A stretch of DNA of 64,000 bases from Wolfiporia cocos (Eukaryota; Basidiomycota; Agaricomycetes; Polyporales; Phaeolaceae), in assembly GCA_029448655.1 (NCBI GenBank), contig JACCLO010000015.1:1-64000 (forward strand). The letters run 5' to 3'. This document shows positions 25,442 through 34,824 of this stretch, one piece after another; positions within the stretch are counted from its first letter, which is position 1, and each line of letters opens with the position of its first letter. Made by a program: the position numbers and the translations under genes. The notes under the pieces are model-generated. The model was not told the origin of the DNA, made no database searches, and was given only the letters and a program-made list of their open reading frames with translations.

Positions 25442-27025
25442 TCAATGACCTGGTTGATTGAGCCCACAAGCTCTGCAAATATAGTCGGGGCAGTCGAGGA
25501 TCCAGTGGCTAGCGGATCCGCACTGCCGACAGGGTTGTTCAGGCGAGGGCCTTGCTGGTACCCGTAGGAAAAGGGATATCTCTGAGATATTCGTTGTGTC
25601 GGTATCTCCAGTGGTGAGCGGCGCGGTGGAGGTTCCGTTGCGCCCATGTGGGTAAGGAGGCGGTGTCTCGTTCGTGCTCCCTCGCACCTCGCTCGAACTC
25701 CTCGCGGGTAATGCTCTGCACCGATGGAGATCGTCGAATAGGCGGCGTGCTATTCGCTCTTCGCTGTCGTTCTGGGGTAGCCCTAGGGCTCGTCGGGCGT
25801 GCAGGTGGTTCACGTCTCCCGTTGCCTCCCATACCAGGAATACGTGGCGTCGGGTCTCTAACTCCTGTTCGGCGGGCTCTCTGAGTCTTGGTAGGCAGTG
25901 GAAATAATACTCTATCGCCCTCCATAAAATCAAACGGCCTTGCAACTCGGCGTCGTTCGTCGGGGGTGAAAAAGCAGGCGGGTCGTGGTGTGTATTCGGG
26001 TCGACCGGGAGTAACGTGCTCGCGATCCTCGAAGTCGTTGAGCGCGTGTCGTAGTCGGGCCGTCGTGGTGGCGGCCAATCTGTCGATAAGTCTGTTGGTG
26101 AGTAATTCGAGTCCCTCTCTCTGCGCTCTGATCTGCCCCTCCATTCGGACAAGGTCCTCGGTGATGTTCTGGTACGAGCTGTAGACGTGTGTGAGGTCCT
26201 GCGCGATGTCGAAGAGGGCCGACCAGCCATCGGCTCGGCCAGCAAAAGGTCCCTCGGCCCTGTACCAGAGGAGGGCGTGTCTACTCTGCAGATGCTGGGG
26301 GGAGTACCTTCTTGGTGGCGTACCTCGCGGTCGGCCTTCTCGACGATCTGCATCGCCGGGGGTCGTGGTTCGGCGGGGGAGCTGGTGGCGAGTCGTCGAC
26401 ATACTATTACTGTCCTGTTTTCGAGTGTCGGGGTTGTCCTGACTCTCGTCCTGTGGTAGTCTTTTATCAGCTCCTTGGAGTGCTCCAAGTTCGCCTCGTC
26501 TTCCCATGAATTGTCGGCTGTGGCATAGCCTTTCCACTTGACGAAGTATTGATGCTTCTTTCCTTTCCATCTGTCAGCCAAGATGGCTTCGACTTCGTAT
26601 TCCTCCTGTCCCTTGATGATATCAGGTGGCGGCCGTAGGTAATTGGGTCCGTGCACCCTTGTTTCTTTGAATGGTTTTAGTAAGGCAGCATGGAATACCG
26701 GATGAATTTTCCAGTTCGCCGGTAACTGCAGCCGGTATGTCGTGGGTCCCATCTTTTCTGTGATGGTGAAGGGTCCTTCCCTTTTTGGTGCTAGCTTGTT
26801 AGATTCGTAGGGGATGGTTAGGTTCTTTGCGTCGAGCCAAACCTTGTCTCCTTTCTCGAGCTTCGGTAATTCTCGGAGGAAACGTCCCGCCATTCTTTTC
26901 TGAGCTAGTTCGTGCGCGATGAATGCCATCTTTCGCGCCTCTTTGATCTTTTTGATCCTGTCAACTGCTGCCAGGACGTTTCCTACCCTGTCGTAGTCTG
27001 GGAATCCCCTTGGAATATAACCCAA
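25442..27025 (-). CDS. element A Pol continuation: integrase C-terminus, chromodomain, zinc-knuckle tail
   Basis: Same frame as pol, separated from it only by the TGA at 27047-27049. It holds the integrase C-terminal GPY/F-type module (KREGPFTITEKMGPTTYRLQ) and a chromodomain (YEVEAILADRWKGKKHQYF to WEDEANLEHSKELIKDYH). A roughly 300-residue tail follows, rich in Arg/Ser/Thr/Pro, with helical ILWRAIEYYFHCLPRLREPA and a C-terminal CCHC-type motif CRQCGSASHWILDC followed by CRACGLNQPGH. Chromodomains target chromoviral integration to marked chromatin. A zinc knuckle at the end of pol is unusual. Most of the tail is overlapped by a second long ORF in another frame. Confidence 0.85.
   Translation of the reverse strand: MGYIPRGFPDYDRVGNVLAAVDRIKKIKEARKMAFIAHELAQKRMAGRFLRELPKLEKGDKVWLDAKNLTIPYESNKLAPKREGPFTITEKMGPTTYRLQLPANWKIHPVFHAALLKPFKETRVHGPNYLRPPPDIIKGQEEYEVEAILADRWKGKKHQYFVKWKGYATADNSWEDEANLEHSKELIKDYHRTRVRTTPTLENRTVIVCRRLATSSPAEPRPPAMQIVEKADREVRHQEGTPPSICRVDTPSSGTGPRDLLLAEPMAGRPSSTSRRTSHTSTARTRTSPRTLSEWRGRSERRERDSNYSPTDLSTDWPPPRRPDYDTRSTTSRIASTLLPVDPNTHHDPPAFSPPTNDAELQGRLILWRAIEYYFHCLPRLREPAEQELETRRHVFLVWEATGDVNHLHARRALGLPQNDSEERIARRLFDDLHRCRALPARSSSEVRGSTNETPPPYPHGRNGTSTAPLTTGDTDTTNISEISLFLRVPARPSPEQPCRQCGSASHWILDCPDYICRACGLNQPGH
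25539..26570 (-). CDS. element A overlapping ORF of 343 codons, unknown function
   Basis: This frame lies wholly inside the pol tail ORF, in a different phase, and is open for 1032 nt. It reads protein-like stretches such as IAQDLTHVYSSYQNITEDLV, REGLELLTNRLIDRLA and FDFMEGDRVLFPLPTKTQR, followed by an Arg/Pro/Ser-rich segment. It has no recognised domain. A third frame (25297-25647) is also open to the polypurine tract. The set may reflect frameshifting or splicing within the pol tail, a true overprinted gene, or GC-driven chance openness. Confidence 0.4.
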   Translation of the reverse strand: MERKEASILRQVERLCHSRQFMGRRGELGALQGADKRLPQDESQDNPDTRKQDSNSMSTTRHQLPRRTTTPGDADRREGRPRGTPPRRYSPQHLQSRHALLWYRAEGPFAGRADGWSALFDIAQDLTHVYSSYQNITEDLVRMEGQIRAQREGLELLTNRLIDRLAATTTARLRHALNDFEDREHVTPGRPEYTPRPACFFTPDERRRVARPFDFMEGDRVLFPLPTKTQRARRTGVRDPTPRIPGMGGNGRREPPARPTSPRATPERQRRANSTPPIRRSPSVQSITREEFERGAREHERDTASLPTWAQRNLHRAAHHWRYRHNEYLRDIPFPTGTSKALA

Positions 27026-27046
27026 GATTATTTCAAGGGGCGCAGG

Positions 27047-30000
27047 TCAGTTTTCGGTTCGCTTGGTGTTGTGCGCAAATTCGACGTCGGGTAGTCGTTG
27101 TACCCATTGGAAAGGGTCGTTCATGCAATAGATACGAAGGTACACTTCGATTTGTTGATTCATCCTTTCCGTTTGTCCGTCGGTCTGTGGATGGTACGCC
27201 GTACTCATCGCAGATTCCGTTCCCTGCAGCTTGCATAATTCCTTGAACAGTTTCGATGCGAACTGTGGTCCCCTGTCTGAAATGATCTTTCGGGGAATGC
27301 CGTATTGTGAGTATATCTTTCGATGGAATATTTCTGCGGCCCCTTCGCTCGTGATTGTTTTGTCGCATGGGGTGAGAGAGATGGCCTTGGATAGGCCATG
27401 GTCGACAATCACCATCATGGAGTCATATTTTCCGACTCTTGGCAGGTCGGTGACAAAATCGACCGAGCACTGTGAGAAGGGAAGGGCGTCCTCCCGTGTC
27501 GGTATTGGCTGTAAAGGGGGTTTTAGCGGGTTCCTATCAGGTTTCATCTGTTGACAGATTGCACAGCCTCGGACGTATTCCGGTATCATTGTTCCCATGT
27601 CAGGCCACCAAAAGTGGGTCTTAACCTGTACTGTTGTACCCCAGATCCCAGGGTGTCCGGCCGGGATCGTGTCGTGGTATTTTGAAATGACGTCCCGTCG
27701 AAGGCCCTCATCTTTTGGCACGTACATCCTGCCCCTGTAGAGCAGTATCCCATCCGTTTGTTGCCATTCATCTGCGGTGGTTCTTGCGGGGAATTCGTCT
27801 GTGCCCCCTAGAGCACGGATCGCCTGTTCCGCAGATTCATCTCGATCGTTGGCGTTCTTGATTCGATCGATGATCGGGATCTGGATTGCGTGGACGACGA
27901 GTTCATTTGGAATCATGGTGATTCCCTCGTTGTCTTCGTTGCTTTCGTCTAGGTGATACAACCTGGACAATGTGTCGGCCATGACTAGTTTCCTCCCGGG
28001 GATGTGTTGTAATTTCAGGTCGAATTGCGAGAGGAATAGATGCCATCTCGCTTGTCGCCGATTTAGGCGCTGTGCGCTTCTCCAGTACGTCAGGTTCTGA
28101 TGATCGCTTCGGATCAAGATCCGATGCGGTGCTCCTTCTAACAGGTGCCGCCATTCTTCTAGTGCTCGGACTATTCCGAGTAGTTCGCGATCATAGATTT
28201 CGTAGTTCCGTTCTGTGGATGTCAGGGATTGTGAGAGATATCCCACTGGCCGTTCACGCCCCGTTTCATCTGTCTGTTTTAGCACTGCCCCTGTGGCAAA
28301 CTGAGATGCGTCTGTTTCGAGGATGAATGGTTTCTCCTTGTCTGGCGTTCCTAGTGCGGGCGCCGTTGTGAATGCCTGCTTCATGAAGTCGAACGCCTTT
28401 TGTTCTTTATCCGTCCACTGGAATCCTGTCCCTGTGACCGTTTTCGTGAGATCCACCAGGGGTCGGGCGTGCGTTGAGTAGTGATCGATAAATTTCCGAT
28501 AGAAGTTTGCAAATCCTAGGAAGGATCTGACTTCCTTGAGATTTCGGGGAGTCGGCCACTCTTTAATCCTATTGAGTTTCGCTGGGTCCATCTGGATGTT
28601 TCCTGGGGTGATGACTAGTCCTAGAAATTCGACTCTGTCGACACCGAAGGCGCATTTCTCGGGTTTCACAAAGAGATGGTTATCCACCAATCTCTGAAGG
28701 ATTCGCCGTTCCCGTTCCTTGTGTGTTTTCTCGTCTTCTGAGAAAATGAGGATATCGTCCATGTAAACAAGCACCCATCCTTCGAAGATTTCTTCTTTCA
28801 GGATTTCGTTCATCATTGCCTGAAAGGTCCCGGGTGCATTGCACAATCCGAAAAACATAACCGTGGGTTCGTACAACCTTCGGTTTGTTTTGAAGGCCGC
28901 TTTCCATTCGTCTCCTTTCTTGATTCGCACGTTGTTGTACCCCGCTCTAAGGTCCATTTTCGTGAAAATCTTTGCTCCTTTTAGCTTTTCCAGGAGCTCC
29001 GAGATTAATGGCAAGGGATAGACGTTCTTTATCGTTCCTTCGTTCAGATATCGATAATCTTGACAGGGTCGTAGGCCGCTGTCTTTCTTTGGGACGAAGA
29101 AGAATGGTGACGCCATCGGGGATTTTGAAGGGACTATGAATCCCTTGGCCAGGTTTTCTTTTAGGAATTCGTCCAGCGCCTGTTGCTCTTTAGGCAACAG
29201 TGCATAGACTTTGCAGTCCTTCGGCATGAAATCGGGTTTTAATTCGATTGCGTGGTCCCATGGTCTCGACGGGGGGAACGCCGCTGCGGACTCCTTACTG
29301 AACACCTTGGTAAAGTCTAGTAGGTGTTTCGGGACCATTTCCTCAATTGTTCGTTCTGGTTCAGGGGTTTTCTGTGCGAATTCTTGGGACTTCGTCAGCG
29401 CTTTCCTGACAGCATTGATGATTTGTATCTTTGTTCGGAACTTCTTTCGTGTTTCCCCTTTCTCTCCTATGATCCTAGGGTTATCTTTTGCAAAGCGTCG
29501 GATCGCTTCGTACTCCTCAGGAGTATAGAGCCGCTGTGCTGTTTCTTCTGGCTGGTCCGTAGATCCAAATCCTTTCTCCCCTCGTTCTGTTTCATCTAGG
29601 TCCTCGACCTCCAAAATGTCGGGGGTTAGGTGTCGTTCGAAAATTATCTGGGCTATTCGCATGCCCGGGATAATTCTATGTGCTTTGTCTGAATAGTTGA
29701 AGACGATGGCTCCGACGTCTCCTCGGTAGTCCGAGCCTATGATTCCGGCCTGTACTACCAGTCCGTGTCTGAGGGTGTTGCCTGATCGTCCGGCCAACCT
29801 TCCATACGATCCCTTCGGGATCTTCATTTTTACTCCTGTGGAGACGAGTTTCCATCCTCCGGCGGGAATCTCGGTTTCTTCTGCAGCGTAAAGGTCATAC
29901 CCTGCGGCTTCTTGGGTTCCCCTTGTCGGAATTTTCCCTTCTGGAGCAACTACCATTTCCACCGTATCCATTTGGATCGTGGCTTCCGGTTTCTTTTCTT

Positions 30001-30349
30001 CTGCCCCTAGTATTGATCGTACATCGACTGTTTGGTCCTTCCAGTCGATTGTGGGGTTTTCGTCTTTTAGCCATCCATACCCTAGAATCATATTCTCTGT
30101 TCCGATCGATCCTACCAAGAATCGGACCTTTCGCGTTTTCTGGGTCTTCGGATATCGTAGTAGTATGGTGGCTTCTCGGTCTATTCGCCCATCTTTGTTT
30201 TCTGTTCCGTCAACATTTTTGACGATAATCGGGTTCTTCAAGGGTTGCGTGGGCACCTTGTATTTTTCTACCACTCTGCTGTGGATCAGGTTTGACATTG
30301 CTCCTGAGTCGATTAGTGCATTGCACTTCACGGGTTTTGCCAGCGTCAT
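27047..30349 (-). CDS. pol: element A Pol: protease, dUTPase, RT, RNase H, integrase core
   Basis: 1100 codons counted from an internal ATG; the frame is open further upstream into gag. Domains in order: aspartic protease with ALIDSGA (residues 11-17); trimeric-type dUTPase (about 140-266) with AAGYDLYAAEE, GRSG, SDYRGD, GMRIAQ and RGEKGFGSTD; reverse transcriptase with YMDD (529-532); RNase H; integrase with HHCC zinc site (YHDTIPAGHPG, CAICQQM) and D,D-35-E residues (SVDFVTDLP, SDRGPQFAS, DGQTERMNQ). dUTPase removes dUTP and so limits uracil in cDNA. The usual catalytic Asp of dUTPase motif 3 (GVIDxDYRG) is Gly205 here (GIIGSDYRG). The frame ends at TGA 27047-27049 in the middle of the integrase, then continues open in the same frame. 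This looks like a recent nonsense mutation, although readthrough cannot be excluded. Confidence 0.93.
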   Translation of the reverse strand: MTLAKPVKCNALIDSGAMSNLIHSRVVEKYKVPTQPLKNPIIVKNVDGTENKDGRIDREATILLRYPKTQKTRKVRFLVGSIGTENMILGYGWLKDENPTIDWKDQTVDVRSILGAEEKKPEATIQMDTVEMVVAPEGKIPTRGTQEAAGYDLYAAEETEIPAGGWKLVSTGVKMKIPKGSYGRLAGRSGNTLRHGLVVQAGIIGSDYRGDVGAIVFNYSDKAHRIIPGMRIAQIIFERHLTPDILEVEDLDETERGEKGFGSTDQPEETAQRLYTPEEYEAIRRFAKDNPRIIGEKGETRKKFRTKIQIINAVRKALTKSQEFAQKTPEPERTIEEMVPKHLLDFTKVFSKESAAAFPPSRPWDHAIELKPDFMPKDCKVYALLPKEQQALDEFLKENLAKGFIVPSKSPMASPFFFVPKKDSGLRPCQDYRYLNEGTIKNVYPLPLISELLEKLKGAKIFTKMDLRAGYNNVRIKKGDEWKAAFKTNRRLYEPTVMFFGLCNAPGTFQAMMNEILKEEIFEGWVLVYMDDILIFSEDEKTHKERERRILQRLVDNHLFVKPEKCAFGVDRVEFLGLVITPGNIQMDPAKLNRIKEWPTPRNLKEVRSFLGFANFYRKFIDHYSTHARPLVDLTKTVTGTGFQWTDKEQKAFDFMKQAFTTAPALGTPDKEKPFILETDASQFATGAVLKQTDETGRERPVGYLSQSLTSTERNYEIYDRELLGIVRALEEWRHLLEGAPHRILIRSDHQNLTYWRSAQRLNRRQARWHLFLSQFDLKLQHIPGRKLVMADTLSRLYHLDESNEDNEGITMIPNELVVHAIQIPIIDRIKNANDRDESAEQAIRALGGTDEFPARTTADEWQQTDGILLYRGRMYVPKDEGLRRDVISKYHDTIPAGHPGIWGTTVQVKTHFWWPDMGTMIPEYVRGCAICQQMKPDRNPLKPPLQPIPTREDALPFSQCSVDFVTDLPRVGKYDSMMVIVDHGLSKAISLTPCDKTITSEGAAEIFHRKIYSQYGIPRKIISDRGPQFASKLFKELCKLQGTESAMSTAYHPQTDGQTERMNQQIEVYLRIYCMNDPFQWVQRLPDVEFAHNTKRTEN

Positions 30350-30438
30350 GATTACCGGAATGAAGAGGGATCGATTCTTCTCGAACGAGGTAATTACATG
30401 CGCTGCTTTCTCGGAGGGTAAGACCGTGGGCTTCCCTC

Positions 30439-32274
30439 CTAGGCAAAATCCTGTTCTTCTACGAGCCGTGCTAGGAGCTCGGGGTTCTTGGCTTTCAGAG
30501 CCCTAATTGCTGTGACCGCTCTGTTAGCGGTGACATATTCAGTCTCTTCTTCGGAGACTTCTTCGATGCGAGCTTCTTGCTCGGCTTCTTCTTCTTCGGT
30601 TTTTCGAGTAGTCCGCCTAGGGCGGGCTGGTTTCCTCGGCCTCTTCGGGCAGTCTCGCGACATATGTCCTGGCTGATGACAGGTGAAGCATTTTCCTTTC
30701 TTGATGTGATCGTCCCTTTCCTGGGTGGTCATTCGATCTACATCCATTGCGTTCGGATCTTTCGGTGCGGTTGTCTGTGGAGCACTAGTGCGTCCGTTAT
30801 TCTGGTTCGAGGCTTGCCAAGCCTTTTTCTTGACAAACGGTTTGTCCCGTTTCAAGAATATCTTGTACGTATTTTCATAGTACGAGGCAGCGGACTGCCA
30901 TTCATCAATGGTTGCTGGTAGCGGTCGAACACCGATGATGTATCGGGTCGTGTGTTCGGGTAACCCTTTCTCAAAGAGGGTTATGAGCAACGCGTTTCCG
31001 TCCGCGCTGTATCGATCGTACTGGGCCTTTCCGGCCAAGTTGTTGAACTCGGTGATATAATCATCAATGTCCTTCCTGTCCTGGGTTACGTCCAGGATTT
31101 TCTTCCGCGCCTTCTGTACCTCTTCGATGGCTCCGAAGGCTTTCTGGAAGTCTGCATCAAACTGTGCAAGACTAGGTGGGAAGAATCGTTTCGTCTGGGG
31201 GTTCGTGTAAACCCGGTGGTAATTTTGTTTCCACTGGCCTGTTTTCCCCTTGTTCGAAATATAAGAGAGGATAAAGATCACTCTCTGAACGTCGTTCTGG
31301 AATGATGTTTCGTACATCGTAAACCAGGAATTGCACTGGTTTATGAAGTTCTGCATGTCAGATCGTTCCCCGTCGAATACGTCTGGGGGATTGATCTTTA
31401 TCATCGGGGGTCGGTAGTACGGGTTTGGCGCCGGAGGTTGAGGCTGCGGCGCATTCGGTGGTGGAGGTCCTCCTCCTCCCGGGTATCCTCCACCTGGGTT
31501 TCCTGGGTTTCCTCCGGGGTTCCCTGGGTTTCCTCCAGGGTTTCCTCCTCCGGGGTTCGCGGGGGTTCCTCCTCCAAATCCTCCAGGAGGGGGGGCATTC
31601 CCTCCTCCGAGTCCGAAGTTTCCTCCCAGTCCTCCTCCGCTTGTACCTGCGGAGGTTCGTCCAAATAGGCCTGAAGGCCATGTTCCTGGGTTTGTCGTTC
31701 CCATTCCTCCGCTTGGGCTAGTCCAAGACGGATTTCCTCCGCTACCCATTCCGGGTGCGTTCTGTGGGGGGTTTCCAAAGAGGTCTGTTCCTCCAGCCAT
31801 AGGCCCAATCCCACTCTGCGCAAAAGCAGATATAAATCCTGGAGGGTCCTGTCCTCCGGTCTGGCTGTTATCTGTTCCTGTAAAATTTCCAGGATTTCTC
31901 CCATCATCTCCGATGCGCTCAATTCCTGCCATTCCTGTGGCGCCCGAAGGCTGATTCGTATTTCCATCGGCATCGAAGGTTCTGTTGATGGTTTCGGTTT
32001 CGTTTTTGGTCAACGTCGCGGTTGACATCGGAGGGAGTTCTCCAAATCGTTCGAACGCTTCACGCGTTATTTCCCAAGCGGTCGTTCTTGCGGAGGGGTA
32101 TACTTCTACCCACTTCGATGCCCTATCTTCTCTTGGAATGACAACAATTCCTCCGCGGTTACGGAAGGCTCCAATGGTGTCAGTCCACTCGTATCGGTTG
32201 AGTCTGTAGACTCCCTGAATGTCCTCGGGCAAGAGTTCAATCAGTCGTGCTGGGAATTCTGGTCCAAATATCAT
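30439..32274 (-). CDS. gag: element A Gag
   Basis: 611 codons from ATG 32274. The N-terminal region is unfamiliar (RLIELLPEDIQGVYRLNRYE). A Gly/Pro/Asn-rich linker spans about residues 180-275. A retrotransposon Gag capsid domain follows (about 290-480, with PPDVFDGERSDMQNFINQC and YITEFNNLAGKAQYDRYS), then one CCHC zinc knuckle CFTCHQPGHMSRDC near residue 535. Gag forms the particle and binds element RNA. It ends with TAG at 30439. Pol lies in the -1 frame and is open across the gag stop, with GGATTTTGCC at the overlap as a possible slip region, so Gag-Pol is probably made by -1 frameshifting. Confidence 0.92.
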   Translation of the reverse strand: MIFGPEFPARLIELLPEDIQGVYRLNRYEWTDTIGAFRNRGGIVVIPREDRASKWVEVYPSARTTAWEITREAFERFGELPPMSTATLTKNETETINRTFDADGNTNQPSGATGMAGIERIGDDGRNPGNFTGTDNSQTGGQDPPGFISAFAQSGIGPMAGGTDLFGNPPQNAPGMGSGGNPSWTSPSGGMGTTNPGTWPSGLFGRTSAGTSGGGLGGNFGLGGGNAPPPGGFGGGTPANPGGGNPGGNPGNPGGNPGNPGGGYPGGGGPPPPNAPQPQPPAPNPYYRPPMIKINPPDVFDGERSDMQNFINQCNSWFTMYETSFQNDVQRVIFILSYISNKGKTGQWKQNYHRVYTNPQTKRFFPPSLAQFDADFQKAFGAIEEVQKARKKILDVTQDRKDIDDYITEFNNLAGKAQYDRYSADGNALLITLFEKGLPEHTTRYIIGVRPLPATIDEWQSAASYYENTYKIFLKRDKPFVKKKAWQASNQNNGRTSAPQTTAPKDPNAMDVDRMTTQERDDHIKKGKCFTCHQPGHMSRDCPKRPRKPARPRRTTRKTEEEEAEQEARIEEVSEEETEYVTANRAVTAIRALKAKNPELLARLVEEQDFA

Positions 32275-32308
32275 GTGCCCTTACACCGTGGTAGGTGAGG
32301 GTGTGATA

Positions 32309-32319
32309 AGCTCGACCTT
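32309..32319 (-). promoter_or_regulatory. element A self-priming primer-binding site
   Basis: On the element strand the LTR is followed by one G and then AAGGTCGAGCT. This is a perfect 11-nt complement of AGCTCGACCTT inside the LTR. No TGG-starting tRNA-complementary PBS is present. In Tf1-type elements the first 11 nt of the mRNA anneal to the PBS and are cleaved to prime reverse transcription; the arrangement here is the same. Confidence 0.85.
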
Positions 32320-32320
32320 C

Positions 32321-33027
32321 TGTTACGGGTCGAACACCCGTTCGTATATTCGAGTCGCGAATATAGATCGTTCTTCTGCATGTGGGCGTATAGCCGTATG
32401 CAAGGCAAATGCTCGTTAGATGCCTTCAAGTCCTAGGTGAAGTTCCTAGGAGATCGTATAATATCCAATACGCGTTAGAGGATATAATCTGTTCAGGTGC
32501 GAGTCGAATAGAATATAAGACTCGCCTAAGTCCGAGAAGTCAGTGTGCACTTCGAGGACTTAGTCGTTCGGTTGCTCGAGTGAGAAATACTGAGCGTAGT
32601 TTCCTACGTTTGAGAACGAGTATAAGACTTCTTGTTTATACAACAAGGTCGAGCTGAAGAGCCTTGACAATAAGTACATGAGCTTTTATACTACGCTGGG
32701 TTTTAGGGGTCAAGTCCATCCCAGATGCCACCGCTACTATCTACGCTATAGTATCAAACGTTTGATAAGTATGTAGTGATGTATCCGAAACGATAGATAG
32801 GGATGATGGTGGTTGAACACCATCTATCAGCTAATAAACGATGAAGGTGAAACGGTGGCAGAGTTGGATCTGCCAAAGGTGAAACGCGCCCTACATGCTA
32901 ATACAACTGGGGATGCGCCCAGTAGAGTCACGAGTAGCCAGGGGGTTGGTTGCGCAACAAGTCCCTGTACCGTATTCGCCCGGTGGTGAGTTCTGTCGAT
33001 ATTCGAAAAATCAAAATAACCGTAACA
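32321..33027 (-). repeat. element A 5' LTR
   Basis: 707 bp. On the element strand a TATAAAAG box (plus coordinates 32683-32690) precedes the sequence AGCTCGACCTT (32645-32655) by about 35 nt. That 11-mer is the predicted 5' end of the transcript and is exactly complementary to the PBS. Confidence 0.95.
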
Positions 33028-33075
33028 CTCCCCAACCTGAGTTGCCCGAGAAAATAGCCACGGACTGAAGTGGAT

Positions 33076-34824
33076 TAGTGATGTGCCAGGCCCAGCCCAG
33101 CTCAAAAGCCCCGGCTTCGGCCCGGCTTGGATGGCCCATGGCTTTTCAAAACCTCAGGCCAGGCCCTCATTGACAGCTCACGGCTTGGCCCGGCCTAGGT
33201 CCCAGCTTGGCCGCGGCCTACCACTGCTAAGATAATCGTCACTTTAGCTTCAGAGCTTGAGATTCACCTTTGCCAAACCTTTCCCAGATGAAATAGAACC
33301 TTTAATCCTCCGATCTATAGTAGGATTAAGCATGAAATAATCATTCACTAGCGCAGCATTCAGTAGCGTGCCTGCCATATGGGGGATCATATAGGCGCCC
33401 AAAAGTGAGTGGCAGGCTTCAACGTTGAGGACTTGACTTTTCTGTAGTTTTAAATAAACAAGATAGGTGCACAATGATTGAGTTGAGCATATAACTGGCC
33501 TGTATGGGCTTATATTGTGCCTGCCAGATATTGTAGCCATTAAGATCCCTAGGCCAGGGCTCAACAGCTTGGCCTGGCCTGGCCTGTATCTCAGGCCGGG
33601 CCCTGGGCCGTCTCTGTCACAAGCCAATTTCCAAGCCTAGTAGAACATCCTAGGTTGACACCCCACTCACGCCTCTTGCACGCTAAAGCACTCCATCCAA
33701 GCCCAGCTGGATACGTACGGCAATGCTAGTAGAAGCCCTCCGATACACAAGTCACTACGGGCACTAGCAGACCACCAGCAGTCCGAACCTTACACCAGTC
33801 CCAGTCCCCGGCAGTCAGTACAATACTGCCTAGTCCATACAACCTAGTCATGGGCCACCTCTAGGAACCACCAGCGTGGCTAGCACAGCAGTAACCCCAA
33901 GACAATCCAGGTTACCAGCCATCGCACATACACTACACACTAACTAGAGGAATGACCTATATTATGCACGTGACCTAAACACTACGCCCAATGTCTCACA
34001 TCTCTTACACCACAGACACTCGCCATTACTGGCATAGACATTCCCCATTACAGGCAGGCCCCGACCTGTATAGACTTCTGCCCGTGGGATGGCAGCAATC
34101 CCATACAAGCACTAGACCTATGCACCTACAGTCTACGAGTCTACGCCCTACGCCTTCCCTTCAGTACCGCAACCTCTGGGAACCCGGGCCGTGAACGATC
34201 GACCCTCAGTACCGTAACCTCGGGAACCTAGGCCACCAAAAGCACCTTCAGACCACATCTTGTCAAACCACGCCATTGGAATGGTGCACCCCCTGCCTGG
34301 GATGGCAGCACATGACCTATGAGGAGCACTGGTCGTTATACCCTGATCGACGAAAACCACCGATCATTACACCCGATCGAAGCACTGATCACCACCGCCA
34401 TTACTGGTATCACCCGATCGACAAGAACCACTGATCGTAACCCGATCGATTGGCAACCCCCCTGATCCAATCCCATCACACTACGTTGCTATGGACATCT
34501 CGCTACGTACCAGTGCTCCAATGCCATTACCGGCCCCATAGCTTAGACCAATTGTATACCAGCAAGTAGATGACCCCATAGTCACGCGAGCCCCCACATG
34601 TACAAACAGTAGTAATATATAAGCCAGACAGTCTCGAGCATAAACCTCAGACTTGTCTTGGCCTCTTCTGGCTAGTAGTCCCAAATCAGGAAGGCACCTT
34701 TGTGTGAGCCCCCTTCCCCTGGTTGAGTGCTAGTTAGTAGCGTGTGTCAGTCTCAAGCCGTGCTGTAAAGCCCAGCTTGGCCCGGCCCAGCTCATGGCCC
34801 AAAGCTGGGCCTGGCACATCACTA
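33076..34824. mobile_element. hAT-type MITE carrying a solo LTR
   Basis: Perfect terminal inverted repeats TAGTGATGTGCCAGGCCCAGC, and an 8-bp target duplication AAGTGGAT (33068-33075 and 34825-34832). The TAGTG ends and 8-bp duplication indicate the hAT superfamily. Terminal regions are dense in GGCC/GCCCAGC blocks that can fold back on themselves. There is no transposase ORF, so it is non-autonomous. Without the solo LTR at 33615-34749 it would be about 609 bp, close to the second copy at 36964-37589. Confidence 0.9.
33615..34749 (+). mobile_element. solo LTR inside the hAT MITE
   Basis: 1135 bp, beginning TGTCACAAGCC and ending GTGTGTCA, with 5-bp target duplication GTCTC (33610-33614 and 34750-34754). 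Comparison with the second MITE shows the exact insertion point. A TATATAAG box near 34615 lies about 32 nt before AGACTTGTCTT, the likely transcript start. Confidence 0.9.

Larger units (their letters stand above)
24579..33027 (-). mobile_element. Ty3/gypsy chromovirus, element A, nearly intact (dUTPase between protease and RT)
   Basis: 8449 bp with 707-bp LTRs starting TGTTACGG and ending CCGTAACA, and 5-bp target duplication CTCCC (24574-24578 and 33028-33032). Read on the minus strand: 5' LTR, self-priming PBS, gag, pol (protease, dUTPase, RT, RNase H, integrase core), then after one in-frame TGA the integrase C-terminus, chromodomain and a long tail with a zinc-knuckle motif, then polypurine tract and 3' LTR. 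I count about 5 differences between the LTRs, so the insertion is fairly recent. Confidence 0.96.

Noticed and set aside
31358..31973. Frames over the Gly-rich part of element A gag
   Set aside because: They arise from repetitive GGN codons read in other phases; only the gag frame links capsid and zinc knuckle.
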